Shown: positions 15,973 to 25,859, numbered from the stretch's first letter. The stretch: DNA of 64,000 nt from Roseobacter sp. MED193 (GCF_000152965.1 NZ_CH902583.1:2425892-2489891), one strand, 5' to 3'. A program made the numbers and translations. The notes: generated by a model not told the origin, from the letters alone.

Positions 15973-17361
15973 ATGACTGACACCGCAATGACACCGACCA
16001 AATCCAGATTGATCGATTTGTCGCGGGCGGCGGAGGTCGAAGACACGCCTGAGACCCAATATGTCTTGACTGCGCTGGAAAATCACAAACGCGAAGGTTT
16101 GGAGCTGGCGGTGAGAGCGCGCTGGGTCGCGATGGCAATTTTTGCCGTCTTTGTTGTTATCGTCCATCCGTATTTTGAAGTGATTTACCACATCGGCATT
16201 ATGGCGCTGTTGTGCCTGAATGGCTGGTTTATCCAGCGTGTCGGGCGCGTCGGGCGGTCACGCCTGGAACTGTTGCTGATCTTTATCGATCTTTTCCTGA
16301 TGACTCTGGGGATGGTTGGGCCGAACCCGCTGAGCGTCGATACCATGCCGCTGGCGATGCAGTACCGGTTTGACAATTTCCTTTATTTCTTTGTGATTCT
16401 GGCAGTGGGCACTATGGCCTATTCCTGGCGCACAGTTATTGCCATCGGGGTCTGGACCTTTGTCATGTGGCTGGGAGCTATGGCCCTGTCGTGGTGGTTT
16501 ACTACACCCACGCCGGGACTTACTGAGGCAGTGGTTGAGGCCATTGGCGCTGACTCCAGTATGTTGAAGTTTCTGGATCCCAACAGCTACGTCCTTCAGT
16601 TGCGGATCCAGGAGGTCATTGTCTTCCTTATCGTGGCCATCACCCTGGCGATATCGGCGCGCCGTACCAATATCCTGCTGTTGAACAACGCAGGGCTTGA
16701 ACGGGAGCGGGCAAACCTGTCTCGCTACTTTTCGCCCAATGTGGTTGATCAACTATCGCAAAATGATGAGCCGCTGAAACAGGTAAAGATCCAGAATGTT
16801 GCGGTTCTGTTTATTGATATCATCGGCTTTACCCGACTTGCCGCCGGGCGTGACCCGCATCAGGTGATTGCCTTGTTGCGCGGATTCCATGGCCGGATGG
16901 AGCGTGAAGTGTTCCGTCATAATGGGACGCTCGACAAATATCTGGGCGATGGGTTGATGGCGACTTTTGGCACCCCTTCGGCCGGCGAACGCGACGCCAG
17001 CAATGCGCTGGACTGCGCGCTGGCGATGCAAAAGTCACTCGAGATCTGGAACCGGGAACGGCGCCGTCTGGGGGAGCCGGAAATCCAGGCTGGGATTGGC
17101 ATTCACTACGGTGAGACCCTGCTAGGGGATATTGGCGCCAACCGTTTAGAATACGCAGTAATTGGCACCGCCGTGAATGTTGCTGCCCGGCTGGAGGAGA
17201 TGACCCGGCGGTTGCAGACTTCGATTGTGATGAGTGATGAGCTGCGCTTGCAAGCCGAGCATGAACAGCCGACCTCAGATATCGGCAACGGTTTTGAGTG
17301 CCACCCTGATCAGGAAGTACGTGGTCTGGATGATGTTATGAAGGTTTGGGCGAAACGGTGA
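15973..17361 (+). CDS. Membrane-bound class III adenylate/guanylate cyclase
   Basis: 462 residues. About six transmembrane helices occupy residues 45-235 (for example WVAMAIFAVFVVIVH, LLLIFIDLFLMTLGM, FLYFFVILAVGTMAY), with no recognisable sensory family. The cytoplasmic C-terminal cyclase domain (about 275-440) has metal Asp in LFIDIIGFT, Lys and Asp in LDKYLGDGLMATF, the dimer-interface IHYGETLLGDIG, and the transition-state segment VIGTAVNVAARL. This is a second cyclase within 4 kb of the soluble one at 10223-11908, but the domain layouts differ. Product (cAMP or cGMP) cannot be fixed; the Lys favours ATP. Confidence 0.88.
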   Translation: MTDTAMTPTKSRLIDLSRAAEVEDTPETQYVLTALENHKREGLELAVRARWVAMAIFAVFVVIVHPYFEVIYHIGIMALLCLNGWFIQRVGRVGRSRLELLLIFIDLFLMTLGMVGPNPLSVDTMPLAMQYRFDNFLYFFVILAVGTMAYSWRTVIAIGVWTFVMWLGAMALSWWFTTPTPGLTEAVVEAIGADSSMLKFLDPNSYVLQLRIQEVIVFLIVAITLAISARRTNILLLNNAGLERERANLSRYFSPNVVDQLSQNDEPLKQVKIQNVAVLFIDIIGFTRLAAGRDPHQVIALLRGFHGRMEREVFRHNGTLDKYLGDGLMATFGTPSAGERDASNALDCALAMQKSLEIWNRERRRLGEPEIQAGIGIHYGETLLGDIGANRLEYAVIGTAVNVAARLEEMTRRLQTSIVMSDELRLQAEHEQPTSDIGNGFECHPDQEVRGLDDVMKVWAKR

Positions 17362-17598
17362 TTCTACCACAACCCAAAGGTATTCTCACTGTTGTTAGTT
17401 GTGGGTCATGGGTGAGCTGAATATTTAGTGTATCAAATTCAAGCACTTACATATTCACCCTTAGGTTGATATTGTTTGTTATCATCCTGTTAGGATTGTG
17501 ATTGCAGGATGCCCCTGTTGCTGTACAGCGAGAGAGTTGTCCGTCCAAGTCCACTTTCAACCTGTGCTTCCTTAAAGTCTCTTGCCAAGGGGCTGCGA

Positions 17599-17634
17599 AA
17601 GAACACTGACCCTTGGGCGGGTCGGTGTTCTTTT
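17599..17634. terminator. Bidirectional terminator hairpin between the cyclase and alkB
   Basis: AAGAACACTGACCC pairs with GGGTCGGTGTTCTT (one mismatch) around TTGGGC. It lies 27 bp after the alkB stop on the minus strand and has TTTT on the plus strand. The rest of the 17362-17660 gap is AT-rich, contains an imperfect CCACAAC/GTTGTGG repeat (17367-17404), and shows no supported gene. Confidence 0.6.
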
Positions 17635-17660
17635 CGTTTCTGCGCCTATGGCACTCCAAC

Positions 17661-18797
17661 TCAGGAGCGTGGCATTGGGGTTTTGGCCTTGTTGTAGCCG
17701 CTCCAGTCAGTGATCTCTGGGTAATACATCTGGCGCCAACGTCGAACCCTTGGGTTCATTACGCGTCGCCACAGTGGTGGGATCATCGCCATCACCGTCA
17801 TCACTGGATAGCCATAGGGCAGCTGCGGGGCATCGGCCGTTGTATAGTTCTGCAGCAGCGGAAACCGCCGATCCGGGCGGTAGTGATGGTCAGAGTGGCG
17901 TTGCAGGTTGATCAGCAACCAGTTCGAGGCTTTATGGGCCGCATTCCAGGAATGGTGTGGGCGAACATGTTCGTATTTACCCTCGCCGATGTGTTTGCGG
18001 GTCAGACCGTAGTGTTCCACGTAGTTGACCAGTTCTAGTTGCCAGATGGCCACTCCGGCCTGTACCAAGAACAGCACCAAACCCGATAGCCCCCCTAAAA
18101 TCACAGCCAGAACCAGCATGGCTGCCTGCAATCCCCAGTAACGAAAGAAAGGGTTCTTGCCATTGGTCCAGGGCAGGTTCTTTTTGGCGAGTTTCTCCTT
18201 TTCGGCGCGAAAGGCTGATAGCCAGCATTGCTGCAGAACCCGCGGGTAGAACCGGTGAAACCCTTCATTGTAGCGCGCAGTGACCGGGTCACGTGGGGTG
18301 CCCACATAGCGATGGTGCACCAGCAAGTGCTCGGAGCGGAAATGGGAATAGAGCACCATAGCCAGCAAGAGATCTGCCAGGTTACGTTCCAGCCGGTTGC
18401 GCTGGTGCATCAACTCGTGACTGTAGTTGATGCCAATGGTTCCGGTGATCACGCCGGTCCCAAAGAACACCCCGAATTTCTCTAACCCGGACAGGTGGCT
18501 GGCATCGCTGACATACCAGATCAGGCCAAACAAAGTGAGGAACTGCAAGGGCACCCAGGCGGTTGTCAGCCTGCGGTACCAGTCCAGATCGTCTTCGGGT
18601 GTTGCCGGGTCTGCATTTTCTAGGTTGAGCCCCAGGATACCATCCAACACGGCAAACAGATACCAGGTTACCAGCGGCGGCAGCAGGATGATCCAGCCGC
18701 CAAACAGGGCGGCCATCCAGATCAGCGGCAGCAGCAAAAAGGAGAGCCAAAAGGGCAGGGCAGATTGCCAGCGCGGAAGGATATCAGCGTCGATCAT
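17661..18797 (-). CDS. alkB: Alkane 1-monooxygenase, AlkB family
   Basis: 378-residue membrane non-haem di-iron hydroxylase that oxidises medium-chain n-alkanes to 1-alkanols, using rubredoxin. The His motifs are all present: HELMH (H127, H131), HLLVHH (H157, H161, H162) followed by VGTPRDP, and LQRHSDHH (H301, H304, H305). About six hydrophobic helices precede and separate them. The second motif reads LVHH where classical AlkB has RGHH. No rubredoxin or rubredoxin reductase gene is adjacent. It is monocistronic and convergent with the cyclase gene. Confidence 0.9.
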   Translation of the reverse strand: MIDADILPRWQSALPFWLSFLLLPLIWMAALFGGWIILLPPLVTWYLFAVLDGILGLNLENADPATPEDDLDWYRRLTTAWVPLQFLTLFGLIWYVSDASHLSGLEKFGVFFGTGVITGTIGINYSHELMHQRNRLERNLADLLLAMVLYSHFRSEHLLVHHRYVGTPRDPVTARYNEGFHRFYPRVLQQCWLSAFRAEKEKLAKKNLPWTNGKNPFFRYWGLQAAMLVLAVILGGLSGLVLFLVQAGVAIWQLELVNYVEHYGLTRKHIGEGKYEHVRPHHSWNAAHKASNWLLINLQRHSDHHYRPDRRFPLLQNYTTADAPQLPYGYPVMTVMAMIPPLWRRVMNPRVRRWRQMYYPEITDWSGYNKAKTPMPRS

Positions 18798-18931
18798 CGG
18801 TCAGACTCCAAAATCAGCGGCCTGAGACCAGGCTCCATGTGGGATGGGGCTGAGACTAGGCCTGTTCTGAGCGAAACCCAAGGGGGCTGAAGGGTGACCA
18901 ATGGTTGCAGTGGGCAGCTCTCTGTCCGGGG

Positions 18932-20050
18932 TTAACCGTTTGGACCTGGGTTGAATTCTGATCCAGCCCAAAGATCAAACGCCTTGCGCATCACGGTAGG
19001 GAGGTCTTGGGGGCGAAACGCATGCCGCGTCAGCAGCTCCTGCCCGGGGCTGAGATTATACCCAGAGGGAAGTTCGGCCAGCTTCACCTGCAGAATCAGG
19101 TGAAAATGAGTGAAGGTATGGCGCACCTCTCCCCCTAGATCCTGCCAGTTCGCCTCAAACGGGGGGCGGGGGTCTGGGGCCGCGTTCCATTCGGACCCAG
19201 GCCAGCCCAGCATACCCCCCAGCAGCCCTTTGTCAGGGCGGCGCTCCAACAGCCAGGCGCCATCAGCACGGCGGGCAAGATAGGCGAGACCCAGCCGTGT
19301 GGGTTTAGGCTGTTTTGGGGTCTTTTTCGGCAACTCCGGGGCGGTACCTGCAATCCGCGCCTGACAGGGGCTGCGCCAGGGGCAAATCCCACAGGCAGGG
19401 TTTTTGGGGGTGCAGATGGTCGCGCCCAGATCCATCACCGCCTGGGCATAATCGCCGGGACGGAGCTGCGGTGTCAGGACGCCTGCGTGCTCTTTTAGAA
19501 CCGGTTTTACGGCGGGTAACGGATCATGAATGTCATGCAGTCGTGCCATCACTCGCTCTACATTGCCATCCAGCACTGTTTCGGCGCGGTCAAAGGCGAT
19601 CGAAGCAACTGCGGCTGCGGTATAGGGGCCGATGCCGGGCAGTTTCAGCAGTGCATCATAGCTGTCCGGGAAAGTGCCCTCCAGCTCCTGGGCCACCACA
19701 CGGGCACATTTCAGCAGGTTACGAGCGCGGGCATAATAGCCTAGCCCGGCCCATTCGGCCATCACCTCGGCATCCTGTGCAGCGGCCAGATCCAGAACTG
19801 AGGGCCAGCGCCGAGTAAACCGCTGGAAATACTCTGTTACGGCGGCAACCGTGGTCTGCTGCAACATCACCTCACTGAGCCAGACCCGATAGGGGTCTGG
19901 GCGCAACCCACGGGCGCGATCCGCCGGAGAGACCCGCCAGGGCATGGTGCGGGCGTTGCGGTCATACCAGCCGAGCAACTGTTGGTTCAACTCCGTTTCT
20001 GCTGCTTGCGGTGTCGCAACTGGGGCCGGAAACTTGTCCATATCACGCAT
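18932..20050 (-). CDS. mutY: A/G-specific adenine glycosylase
   Basis: 372 residues; removes adenine mispaired with 8-oxoguanine. The N-terminal catalytic domain has the Glu in LSEVMLQQTT, the helix-hairpin-helix LPGIGPYTAAAV and the catalytic Asp in VLDGNVERV. The iron-sulfur loop CTPKNPACGICPWRSPC has the C-x6-C-x2-C-x5-C spacing. A C-terminal NUDIX-like 8-oxoG recognition domain starts at about residue 255 and includes HTFTHFHL. Divergent from dciA, 85 bp away. An in-frame ATG at 20041 is an alternative start. Confidence 0.95.
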   Translation of the reverse strand: MRDMDKFPAPVATPQAAETELNQQLLGWYDRNARTMPWRVSPADRARGLRPDPYRVWLSEVMLQQTTVAAVTEYFQRFTRRWPSVLDLAAAQDAEVMAEWAGLGYYARARNLLKCARVVAQELEGTFPDSYDALLKLPGIGPYTAAAVASIAFDRAETVLDGNVERVMARLHDIHDPLPAVKPVLKEHAGVLTPQLRPGDYAQAVMDLGATICTPKNPACGICPWRSPCQARIAGTAPELPKKTPKQPKPTRLGLAYLARRADGAWLLERRPDKGLLGGMLGWPGSEWNAAPDPRPPFEANWQDLGGEVRHTFTHFHLILQVKLAELPSGYNLSPGQELLTRHAFRPQDLPTVMRKAFDLWAGSEFNPGPNG

Positions 20051-20135
20051 TCTTTACCCCTCGATGGCGTTGTTTTGCTGACGGTTGTTTGTCGCCCCTT
20101 TACAATAGGGGGACCAGTCACGCAAAACCATATCT

Positions 20136-20663
20136 ATGGCATTTAGGCGCAGCACCACGCGCGGGTTCTCTCGCACCTCTCGACTCCTTTCGGATCAGAT
20201 CCGCAAGGCGGGCGAAAGTCGTGGTTTTGCAGTGTCGCGTCTGCTGACCCATTGGGAAGAGATCGCTGGACCCGACATCGCGACGATCGCCCGCCCCGTC
20301 AAGGTCGGCTACGGGCGCAGTTCCTTTGGTGCCACCCTGACGGTGCTGACCAATGGCGCCAATGCGCCAATACTGGAGATGCAAAAAGAACGCCTGCGCG
20401 AAAAGGTAAACGCGGTCTATGGCTACAATGCGATCTCAAAGGTATGGATCACCCAGACGGCGCCCACCGGATTTTCCGATGGCCAGGTAGAATTCAAACA
20501 CGCCCCCAAAGTGCAAAAACTGGCGCCTGTTGATCCGCAGGATCAGGCTGCGGCCGCGCAGGCTGCTCAAGGGGTTGAAAACGAAGAGTTGCGCGCCGCG
20601 CTGGAGCGGTTGGGGCGCAATGTTCTGACAAAGAAGAAAACTGAACGAAAGAGGTATGAATGA
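20136..20663 (+). CDS. dciA: DciA family protein (DUF721), probable replicative helicase loader
   Basis: 175 residues. The N-terminal DUF721 domain (about 10-105) shows the typical features: SRLLTHWEEIAGPDIA, then KVGYGRSSFGATLTVL and a hydrophobic strand before EMQKERLREKVNAVYG. From family knowledge, DciA interacts with DnaB in bacteria lacking DnaC. The C-terminal third (after about 120) is Gln/Ala-rich and charged, and looks disordered. Its stop overlaps the following DsbA-like start by four bases, so the two are cotranscribed. Confidence 0.85.
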   Translation: MAFRRSTTRGFSRTSRLLSDQIRKAGESRGFAVSRLLTHWEEIAGPDIATIARPVKVGYGRSSFGATLTVLTNGANAPILEMQKERLREKVNAVYGYNAISKVWITQTAPTGFSDGQVEFKHAPKVQKLAPVDPQDQAAAAQAAQGVENEELRAALERLGRNVLTKKKTERKRYE

Positions 20664-21331
20664 CCCGTCTTATGTCTGGTGTTTTTGCTGCGGTGGCGCT
20701 TGCTGCCGGAGCCTATGCGGTCACTGGTTACAACAGCCAAACCCGCCTGCCTGATCTGCCCCTGGTGGGGGCTGCCTCTGCACAAGAGGCCGAGGTTGAC
20801 ACCTCCACCATCACCGAAATGGTTATGGGAGCAGAAGACGCGCCTGTCACCCTGATCGAATATGCCTCCTACACCTGTCCCCATTGCGCCAATTTTCACA
20901 CCGGTGTTTTGAAGCAGCTCAAGGAAGAGTATATCGACACCGGCAAGATGAAACTCATCTACCGTGAGGTCTACTTTGATCGCTACGGTCTCTGGGCCTC
21001 TATGATTGCGCGCTGTGGTGGACCTGAAAAGTTCTTTGGTATCAGCGACCTGATCTACAAAGGTCAGTCCGACTGGAGCCGCGCAGGTGGCGCATCAGAG
21101 ATCATCGACGCGCTGCGTAAAATCGGTGGTATTGCCGGGCTTGACAAAGATACGGTCGAGGCCTGCTTGCAGGATGGCACGAAGGCGCAGACATTGGTTG
21201 CTTGGTATCAGGAAAACGCAACAGCGGACGGTGTCGAAGCTACTCCTTCTTTTGTGTTGAACGGCACCAGAATTTCCAATCAGTCTTATGAAGACTTCAA
21301 AGCCCTGATTGACGCCGAACTGGAAGGCTAA
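20660..21331 (+). CDS. DsbA family thiol-disulfide oxidoreductase
   Basis: 223 residues. An N-terminal hydrophobic signal or anchor (about 1-22) and a linker ending SAQEAEV precede a thioredoxin fold. The active site is CPHC (C73, C76) in YASYTCPHCANFH, the standard DsbA motif. The insertion contains an extra Cys (RCGGPEKFFG, EACLQDG). The cis-Pro is in VEATPSFVLNG. It acts in the periplasm on secreted proteins; this single-protein form with a VTLIEYASYTCP start is common in alphaproteobacteria. A terminator follows at 21358-21389. Confidence 0.92.
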   Translation: MTRLMSGVFAAVALAAGAYAVTGYNSQTRLPDLPLVGAASAQEAEVDTSTITEMVMGAEDAPVTLIEYASYTCPHCANFHTGVLKQLKEEYIDTGKMKLIYREVYFDRYGLWASMIARCGGPEKFFGISDLIYKGQSDWSRAGGASEIIDALRKIGGIAGLDKDTVEACLQDGTKAQTLVAWYQENATADGVEATPSFVLNGTRISNQSYEDFKALIDAELEG

Positions 21332-21357
21332 CCCAGCCACTGGATCACATGGATGCC

Positions 21358-21389
21358 AAAGCCCGGGGGAAACCTCGGGCTTTGTTTTT
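21358..21389 (+). terminator. Terminator of the dciA-dsbA-like operon
   Basis: An 11-bp stem (AAAGCCCGGGG with CCTCGGGCTTT, one mismatch) closes a GAAA loop, followed by GTTTTT, 26 bp after the stop. Confidence 0.88.
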
Positions 21390-21420
21390 GGGGATCATGG
21401 GGCTGGCTCAGGACGGATGG

Positions 21421-22419
21421 TTAAGGTGCTGGGGCAATAGTCTTGAGCTGCTCGATGAGAGCCTGGTCATCGGGGATCTGCAAGCGAACAGGCAAGGTGA
21501 TCACCTTATGACGGAAACTTGCAGGCAGGCGCACGGCGTCTTTTTCGGTGGTGACCAGCTGAGCACCCCGCATTTTGGCATCAGCCTCCAGCCGGGTCAT
21601 CAGTGCCGTAGACAACGGCTGGTGATCATCCAGTGCCTCGGCGTGGATGATCTTGGCGCCCAGCCTCCGCAGGGTATCAAAGAATTTTTGCGGGTGCCCA
21701 ATGCCGGCAAAGGCCAGCACAGGTGTGCCTTTCCAGGGCATTCCCGTTTGCAGCGGTTCCAGTGCGGCCTGTGCATGGGGGAGGCCCTGTAGGCTGTTGC
21801 CCCACATACTGGAGAAGCTCTCCTGAGCCGTCTCATCGCCGATGGAAAGCACCAGATCGGCACGGCGCAGACCCGGCTCTACAGGTTCGCGCAGGGGGCC
21901 TGCAGGCAGGCAGGAACCATTGCCAAAACCGCGGGCGGCATCCACTACCACAAGCGACAGATCTTTGGTCACACTGGGGTTTTGGAATCCGTCGTCCAGC
22001 AGAATGACCGTGGCCCCTGCGGCTTCTGCCGCCTGGACACCTGCGGCCCGATCACGAGCGACCCAGACCTCGCCAAAGGCCGCCAGCAGTAGCGGTTCGT
22101 CGCCGCAGTCCTGGGCGCGGTGTTTGCCGGGATCCACGGCTATCGGTCCCTGCAAACGCCCCCCATAGCCGCGGGTGACCACATGGGGCTCATGCCCTAG
22201 GGCGCGCAGGGCCTCCAGGAGCCATATTACCGTCGGAGTTTTGCCGGTCCCCCCGGCATTGAGATTGCCAACGCAGATCACCGAAACAGAGGCCTGATAG
22301 CCTGGGGCACGTAACCGCTTCGCAGTTGCAGCGGCATAGATCCATCCCAGCGGTGCCAGCAATAGGCGGCGCAGATCAAACTGATTGGGGGCTTTGTTCC
22401 AGAACTCAGGAGGTCGCAT
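21421..22419 (-). CDS. lpxK: Tetraacyldisaccharide 4'-kinase
   Basis: 332 residues; phosphorylates the 4' position of the lipid A disaccharide at the inner membrane. An N-terminal membrane-associating segment ([17 protein letters not shown]) precedes the P-loop [18 protein letters not shown] near residue 57. The LpxK-typical VTRGYGGRL and DDGFQNPSV motifs follow. The C-terminal part has [13 protein letters not shown] and [10 protein letters not shown]. Its start overlaps the end of waaA by 14 bp, and it is the last gene of the tldE-cysQ-waaA-lpxK run. Confidence 0.95.
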   Translation of the reverse strand: MRPPEFWNKAPNQFDLRRLLLAPLGWIYAAATAKRLRAPGYQASVSVICVGNLNAGGTGKTPTVIWLLEALRALGHEPHVVTRGYGGRLQGPIAVDPGKHRAQDCGDEPLLLAAFGEVWVARDRAAGVQAAEAAGATVILLDDGFQNPSVTKDLSLVVVDAARGFGNGSCLPAGPLREPVEPGLRRADLVLSIGDETAQESFSSMWGNSLQGLPHAQAALEPLQTGMPWKGTPVLAFAGIGHPQKFFDTLRRLGAKIIHAEALDDHQPLSTALMTRLEADAKMRGAQLVTTEKDAVRLPASFRHKVITLPVRLQIPDDQALIEQLKTIAPAP

Positions 22420-23587
22420 TTTGGTCCTCGCGCAGGTCCAGGATGTCCTGAACTCTCTCTATCAGTTGATCGGTCATTTCCGCGCCCTCGGTCACGACGG
22501 TCCAGCCGGCCAGGGCGCGCTTGGCTGCCATGTCAGGGGCAGACAGATGGATCACCATTTCGGCCAACTCCTCTGCGCTACTCACTTGTTTAGTGGCTTT
22601 CAGCGCCGCCAGTTGATCATAGATTGCGCTGTGGTGGCCGCTGGCTGGCCCATGAAGCACCACCGATCCCAGTGCAAGCGCATCCAGAGGATTTTGTCCT
22701 GGCATCTCTGGTGCCAGGCTGGAGGCCAGAAGAGAGACAGGAGCCAGTCGGTACCAGAGCCCAAGGTTAGTGCTGTCTGTAATCAGGATCTGGGTGTAGT
22801 CATCCATCTCCTCCCCAGCGTCCCAATCAGCGCATTGCAACCCGCTGGCCACAATGAGATTGCGGGCGCGGGCACGGCTTTGGGGGTCGTCCAGGGCAAC
22901 AACCAGCAGCATCCGGTGCAACATCCTGAGGGCCGTGCGATGGGCCTCCAGCAGGGTTGGCAGTTCTTCCAATTGGGCGCGTGCGGCCAGCCAGACGGGA
23001 CGGCTGCCGAGGGCTTGTTGGAGGGTCGAGAGTGCATCGTGGTCGCATCCGGGCGGCACGGTAGAGAGCCGCAAGCGACTGGTCAGCATCACTTGGTCAG
23101 CAGGCAACGGCCCACGCAACAGCTGGTTGCGCACGGTTTGTGACGGGGTGAAAATGGCATCAAAGCCGCTAAAAATTCGATAGCGCTGATCCGGCAACCA
23201 ACGCAGCTTTCGGGCGGGCATTTCACGGTCTAGAATATCCACCAACAGGGCAGAAATTCCCTGTTCCCGCATTTGCCGCAACAGACCTCGGCGCAGGTTG
23301 CCGCCAGCCCAGAGGCACAGGTCTGGCTGCCATTGAGCGAGGAAAGCCTTTGCCTCGCTGGATTGGTCGCTAGGCAGGGGGCCGATCAAAAAGTCGCAGC
23401 CGCCCGCCTCTGGAACCTCTCCCATTTCGGCCTCCCAGGTGGCGAGTACCACCAGATCCGGTCGCATCGCCTTGAGCCGCAGGCCAATATCGCAAAGCGC
23501 CATAAAGCGTTCAATGCTGGTGGCATGCACCCAAAGTACTTCGCCTAGCGGGCGCGGGGGGGAGGACAGGGAGTGGGGCTCAGTCAT
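22406..23587 (-). CDS. waaA: 3-deoxy-D-manno-octulosonic acid (Kdo) transferase
   Basis: 393 residues. A GT30-type glycosyltransferase that adds Kdo to lipid A precursors. Recognisable are [14 protein letters not shown], an [14 protein letters not shown] segment where the family acceptor-side Glu/Trp region lies, and the nucleotide-binding C-terminal part with [18 protein letters not shown] and [18 protein letters not shown] (family GGHNPLEP region). The N-terminal membrane anchor usual in WaaA is short or missing here. The family pairing with lpxK supports the call. Confidence 0.85.
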   Translation of the reverse strand: MTEPHSLSSPPRPLGEVLWVHATSIERFMALCDIGLRLKAMRPDLVVLATWEAEMGEVPEAGGCDFLIGPLPSDQSSEAKAFLAQWQPDLCLWAGGNLRRGLLRQMREQGISALLVDILDREMPARKLRWLPDQRYRIFSGFDAIFTPSQTVRNQLLRGPLPADQVMLTSRLRLSTVPPGCDHDALSTLQQALGSRPVWLAARAQLEELPTLLEAHRTALRMLHRMLLVVALDDPQSRARARNLIVASGLQCADWDAGEEMDDYTQILITDSTNLGLWYRLAPVSLLASSLAPEMPGQNPLDALALGSVVLHGPASGHHSAIYDQLAALKATKQVSSAEELAEMVIHLSAPDMAAKRALAGWTVVTEGAEMTDQLIERVQDILDLREDQNATS

Positions 23588-23596
23588 CTGCGCAAG

Positions 23597-24403
23597 TCAT
23601 TGTCCGGCGATACCGGGGCCCTTTGGATCCAGGGCTTGCAACAGGTCCAGATGGGTTGTGGGGGTTGCCGCGACAACCCCGTTCAGCAGGGGTGTGGGGT
23701 TGTTGAAACACAGGGGCGCATTGAGCCGGTCGCTGATCAGCCCGCCGGCTTCGCGCAGGATCAGATCTCCGGCAGCAATATCCCATTCCCAGCTGCGCCG
23801 TAGTGTCAGCATGGCGCTATAACCACCATCGGCGACACGGGCCAACCGATAGGCCAGTGAGGGGCGATAGCTGCGGTGAAAAGTTGGCGCGGCATTGCCC
23901 AGCCAGTGCTGGGCCTCAAGGTTAGGTTTGGCAGTCAGGACCCGGGCGGCTCTGAGCGACGAAGGGGCGGCGACGGAGATTTTATCGCCGTTGCAAAAGG
24001 CACCCCCGCCTTTGGAAGCGGTATACAGCAGATCGCGTTGTGGCAGGTAAATCACTGCTGCAGTGATTTCGCCCCGTTTGGCCACAGCCAGCGAATGGGC
24101 CCAGGTGGCCGAGCCCTCGGCAAAACTGCGGGTGCCATCAATGGGATCAATGATAAAGACGTGGTCCTTACCCAATCGCGCCTCGTTGTCCTCGCTTTCC
24201 TCCGACAGCCAGCCGTAGGCGGGCCGCGCCTTTGGCAGCATGTCTTCCAGCATGGCGTTCACCGCCAGATCGGCCTCGGTCACCGGACCTTGGCCGTCGG
24301 GCTTGTCCCACCGCTGCGCAGTCGGGCCCGAAAATTTGAGTGCTATGTCTCCAGCGGCCTTGGCGGCCCGGATCAGGAGCGTGAGGTCTTCAGCTGCCGG
24401 CAA
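23597..24403 (-). CDS. cysQ: 3'(2'),5'-bisphosphate nucleotidase, inositol monophosphatase family
   Basis: 268 residues. The metal sites are in LSEESEDN, DPIDGTRSFAEG and WEWDIAAGD, the IMPase/CysQ signature set. CysQ recycles PAP from sulfate assimilation; the family also contains inositol monophosphatases, so the substrate is inferred. The start is a TTG at 24403, with GAAGGA 7 nt upstream. It overlaps the 3' end of tldE by 14 bp and lies 9 bp ahead of waaA, so it is embedded in that operon. Confidence 0.85.
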   Translation of the reverse strand: MPAAEDLTLLIRAAKAAGDIALKFSGPTAQRWDKPDGQGPVTEADLAVNAMLEDMLPKARPAYGWLSEESEDNEARLGKDHVFIIDPIDGTRSFAEGSATWAHSLAVAKRGEITAAVIYLPQRDLLYTASKGGGAFCNGDKISVAAPSSLRAARVLTAKPNLEAQHWLGNAAPTFHRSYRPSLAYRLARVADGGYSAMLTLRRSWEWDIAAGDLILREAGGLISDRLNAPLCFNNPTPLLNGVVAATPTTHLDLLQALDPKGPGIAGQ

Positions 24404-25736
24404 GGGTCATTCCTTCGACCAAGAGCGAGGGCACCACCCGTGACAGGTAGGTGCGGGCGTCATTCGCCGGGACAAGGGTTTTGAGCATGTCGCGCAGATT
24501 GCCCGCGATCGTGCACTCATTGACCGGATAAGCGATTTCGCCGTTTTCCACCCAATAGCCTGAGGCCCCCCGTGAGTAATCTCCGGTGTTGGGGTTAATG
24601 GTCGAGCCGATCAGCGAGGTTACCAGAAGACCGGTGCCCATTTCTGCAATCAATTCTGCACGGCTTTGGTGACCCTGGGTCAGGGCGACGTTCCAGTTTG
24701 ACGGGGTGGGGACCGATCCGACACCACGCACAGCATTTCCGGTGCTTTGCAGGCCCAGTTTCCGGGCCGAAGCCAGATCCAAAGTCCAGCCGGTTAGGAC
24801 GCCGTTTTCAATGATCGAACGTTGCTGTGTTGCCAGGCCTTCGCCATCAAAGGGGCGTGAGCCGGAAATCCGGGCGCGATGCGGGTCCTCTATGACCGAG
24901 AGGCTCTGCGGCAGGATCTGTTCGCCCACTGCGCCTTGCAGCCAGGATGAGCCACGGGCGATAGCTGCACCATTGGAGGCTGAAAGCAGATGACCAATCA
25001 GCGAAGAGGAGACGCGCTCGTCAAACAGAACGGGGTAGCTGCCGGTTTGTGGACGCCGGGCATTGAGCCGCGCAACGGTGCGTTCACCTGCAAGACGGCC
25101 AATATCCTCTGGGCTGCGCAGATCGCTTTGAAAGGTGCGGGAATCACCGTCATAGTCGCGCTCCATCCCGGTGCCGGTTCCTGCAATACCAGTACAAGAC
25201 AGCGAACGCCCTGTGCGCTGGTAGCCACCGGCAAACCCGTTAGAGGTGGCGAGATAGACCGAATGATGGCCATAGCTGGCCCCAGCGGCCTGCACCTGGC
25301 TGATACCGTCGATGTCGGCACAGGCGGCCTCGGCTGCAAGCGCGTCCTGCTGCAGGGCCTCTGGTGCGGGCTCTGGGCTGGGATCACAAAGTTGCAGCGC
25401 GTCCAGATCCCAGTTCTGGGCCAGCTGTTCGGCGCTGGCCAAACCGCTATAGGGATCTTCCGGGGCCTCGCGGGCCATGGCCACGGCGCGTTCGGCCATA
25501 GCCAGGAGTGTTTCGGGACGACTGTCAGAAGAGGAGACCTGCGCCTGACGCTGGCCAATAAAGACACGTAGCCCCAGATCGGTACCTTCTGAGCGTTCGG
25601 CGTGCTCCAGATTGCCTTCGCGGACTTCAATGCTAAGGGAGCGGCCCTCGGTGGCCATGGCATCTACGGCATTGGCACCAGCGCGTTTGGCGGCGTCAAT
25701 CAGGGCGTGGCAGAGCGCTTCGGGAGACTGGGTCAT
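24390..25736 (-). CDS. pmbA: TldE/PmbA subunit of the TldD-TldE metalloprotease
   Basis: 448 residues from the ATG at 25736 (AGTAGG upstream). TldD and TldE form a heterodimeric protease that degrades unfolded peptides and matures microcin B17 and some antitoxins; only TldD carries the HExxxH zinc site, and none is present here, so this is the E partner. The family landmarks are the N-terminal coiled region, LFDERVSSSLIGHLLSA, and the C-terminal GSTINPNTGDYSRGASGYW. First gene of the operon with cysQ, waaA and lpxK. No tldD is visible in the window. Confidence 0.93.
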   Translation of the reverse strand: MTQSPEALCHALIDAAKRAGANAVDAMATEGRSLSIEVREGNLEHAERSEGTDLGLRVFIGQRQAQVSSSDSRPETLLAMAERAVAMAREAPEDPYSGLASAEQLAQNWDLDALQLCDPSPEPAPEALQQDALAAEAACADIDGISQVQAAGASYGHHSVYLATSNGFAGGYQRTGRSLSCTGIAGTGTGMERDYDGDSRTFQSDLRSPEDIGRLAGERTVARLNARRPQTGSYPVLFDERVSSSLIGHLLSASNGAAIARGSSWLQGAVGEQILPQSLSVIEDPHRARISGSRPFDGEGLATQQRSIIENGVLTGWTLDLASARKLGLQSTGNAVRGVGSVPTPSNWNVALTQGHQSRAELIAEMGTGLLVTSLIGSTINPNTGDYSRGASGYWVENGEIAYPVNECTIAGNLRDMLKTLVPANDARTYLSRVVPSLLVEGMTLAGS

Positions 25737-25805
25737 GGGCACCTACTGAATTTGGATTGCTACAAGAGCTAGCCAGACCCGAGACTTGCCGCAAGGGTGT
25801 GGCAC

Positions 25806-25831
25806 AAAAAAGGGCCGCGCATGGCGGCCCT
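25806..25831 (-). terminator. Terminator of the DUF2125 gene
   Basis: On the minus strand AGGGCCGC and GCGGCCCT (8-bp stem, 5-nt loop) are followed by a run of six T. It lies 29 bp after the stop of the gene at 25860. Confidence 0.88.
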
Positions 25832-25859
25832 GATTGCGGTTTTTTTAAAGAACGGTCGC

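Noticed and set aside
17500-17635. Possible small RNA between the cyclase and alkB
   Set aside because: The hairpin at 17599-17632 lies 27 bp after the alkB stop and is well explained as a terminator; no promoter with good match is seen.
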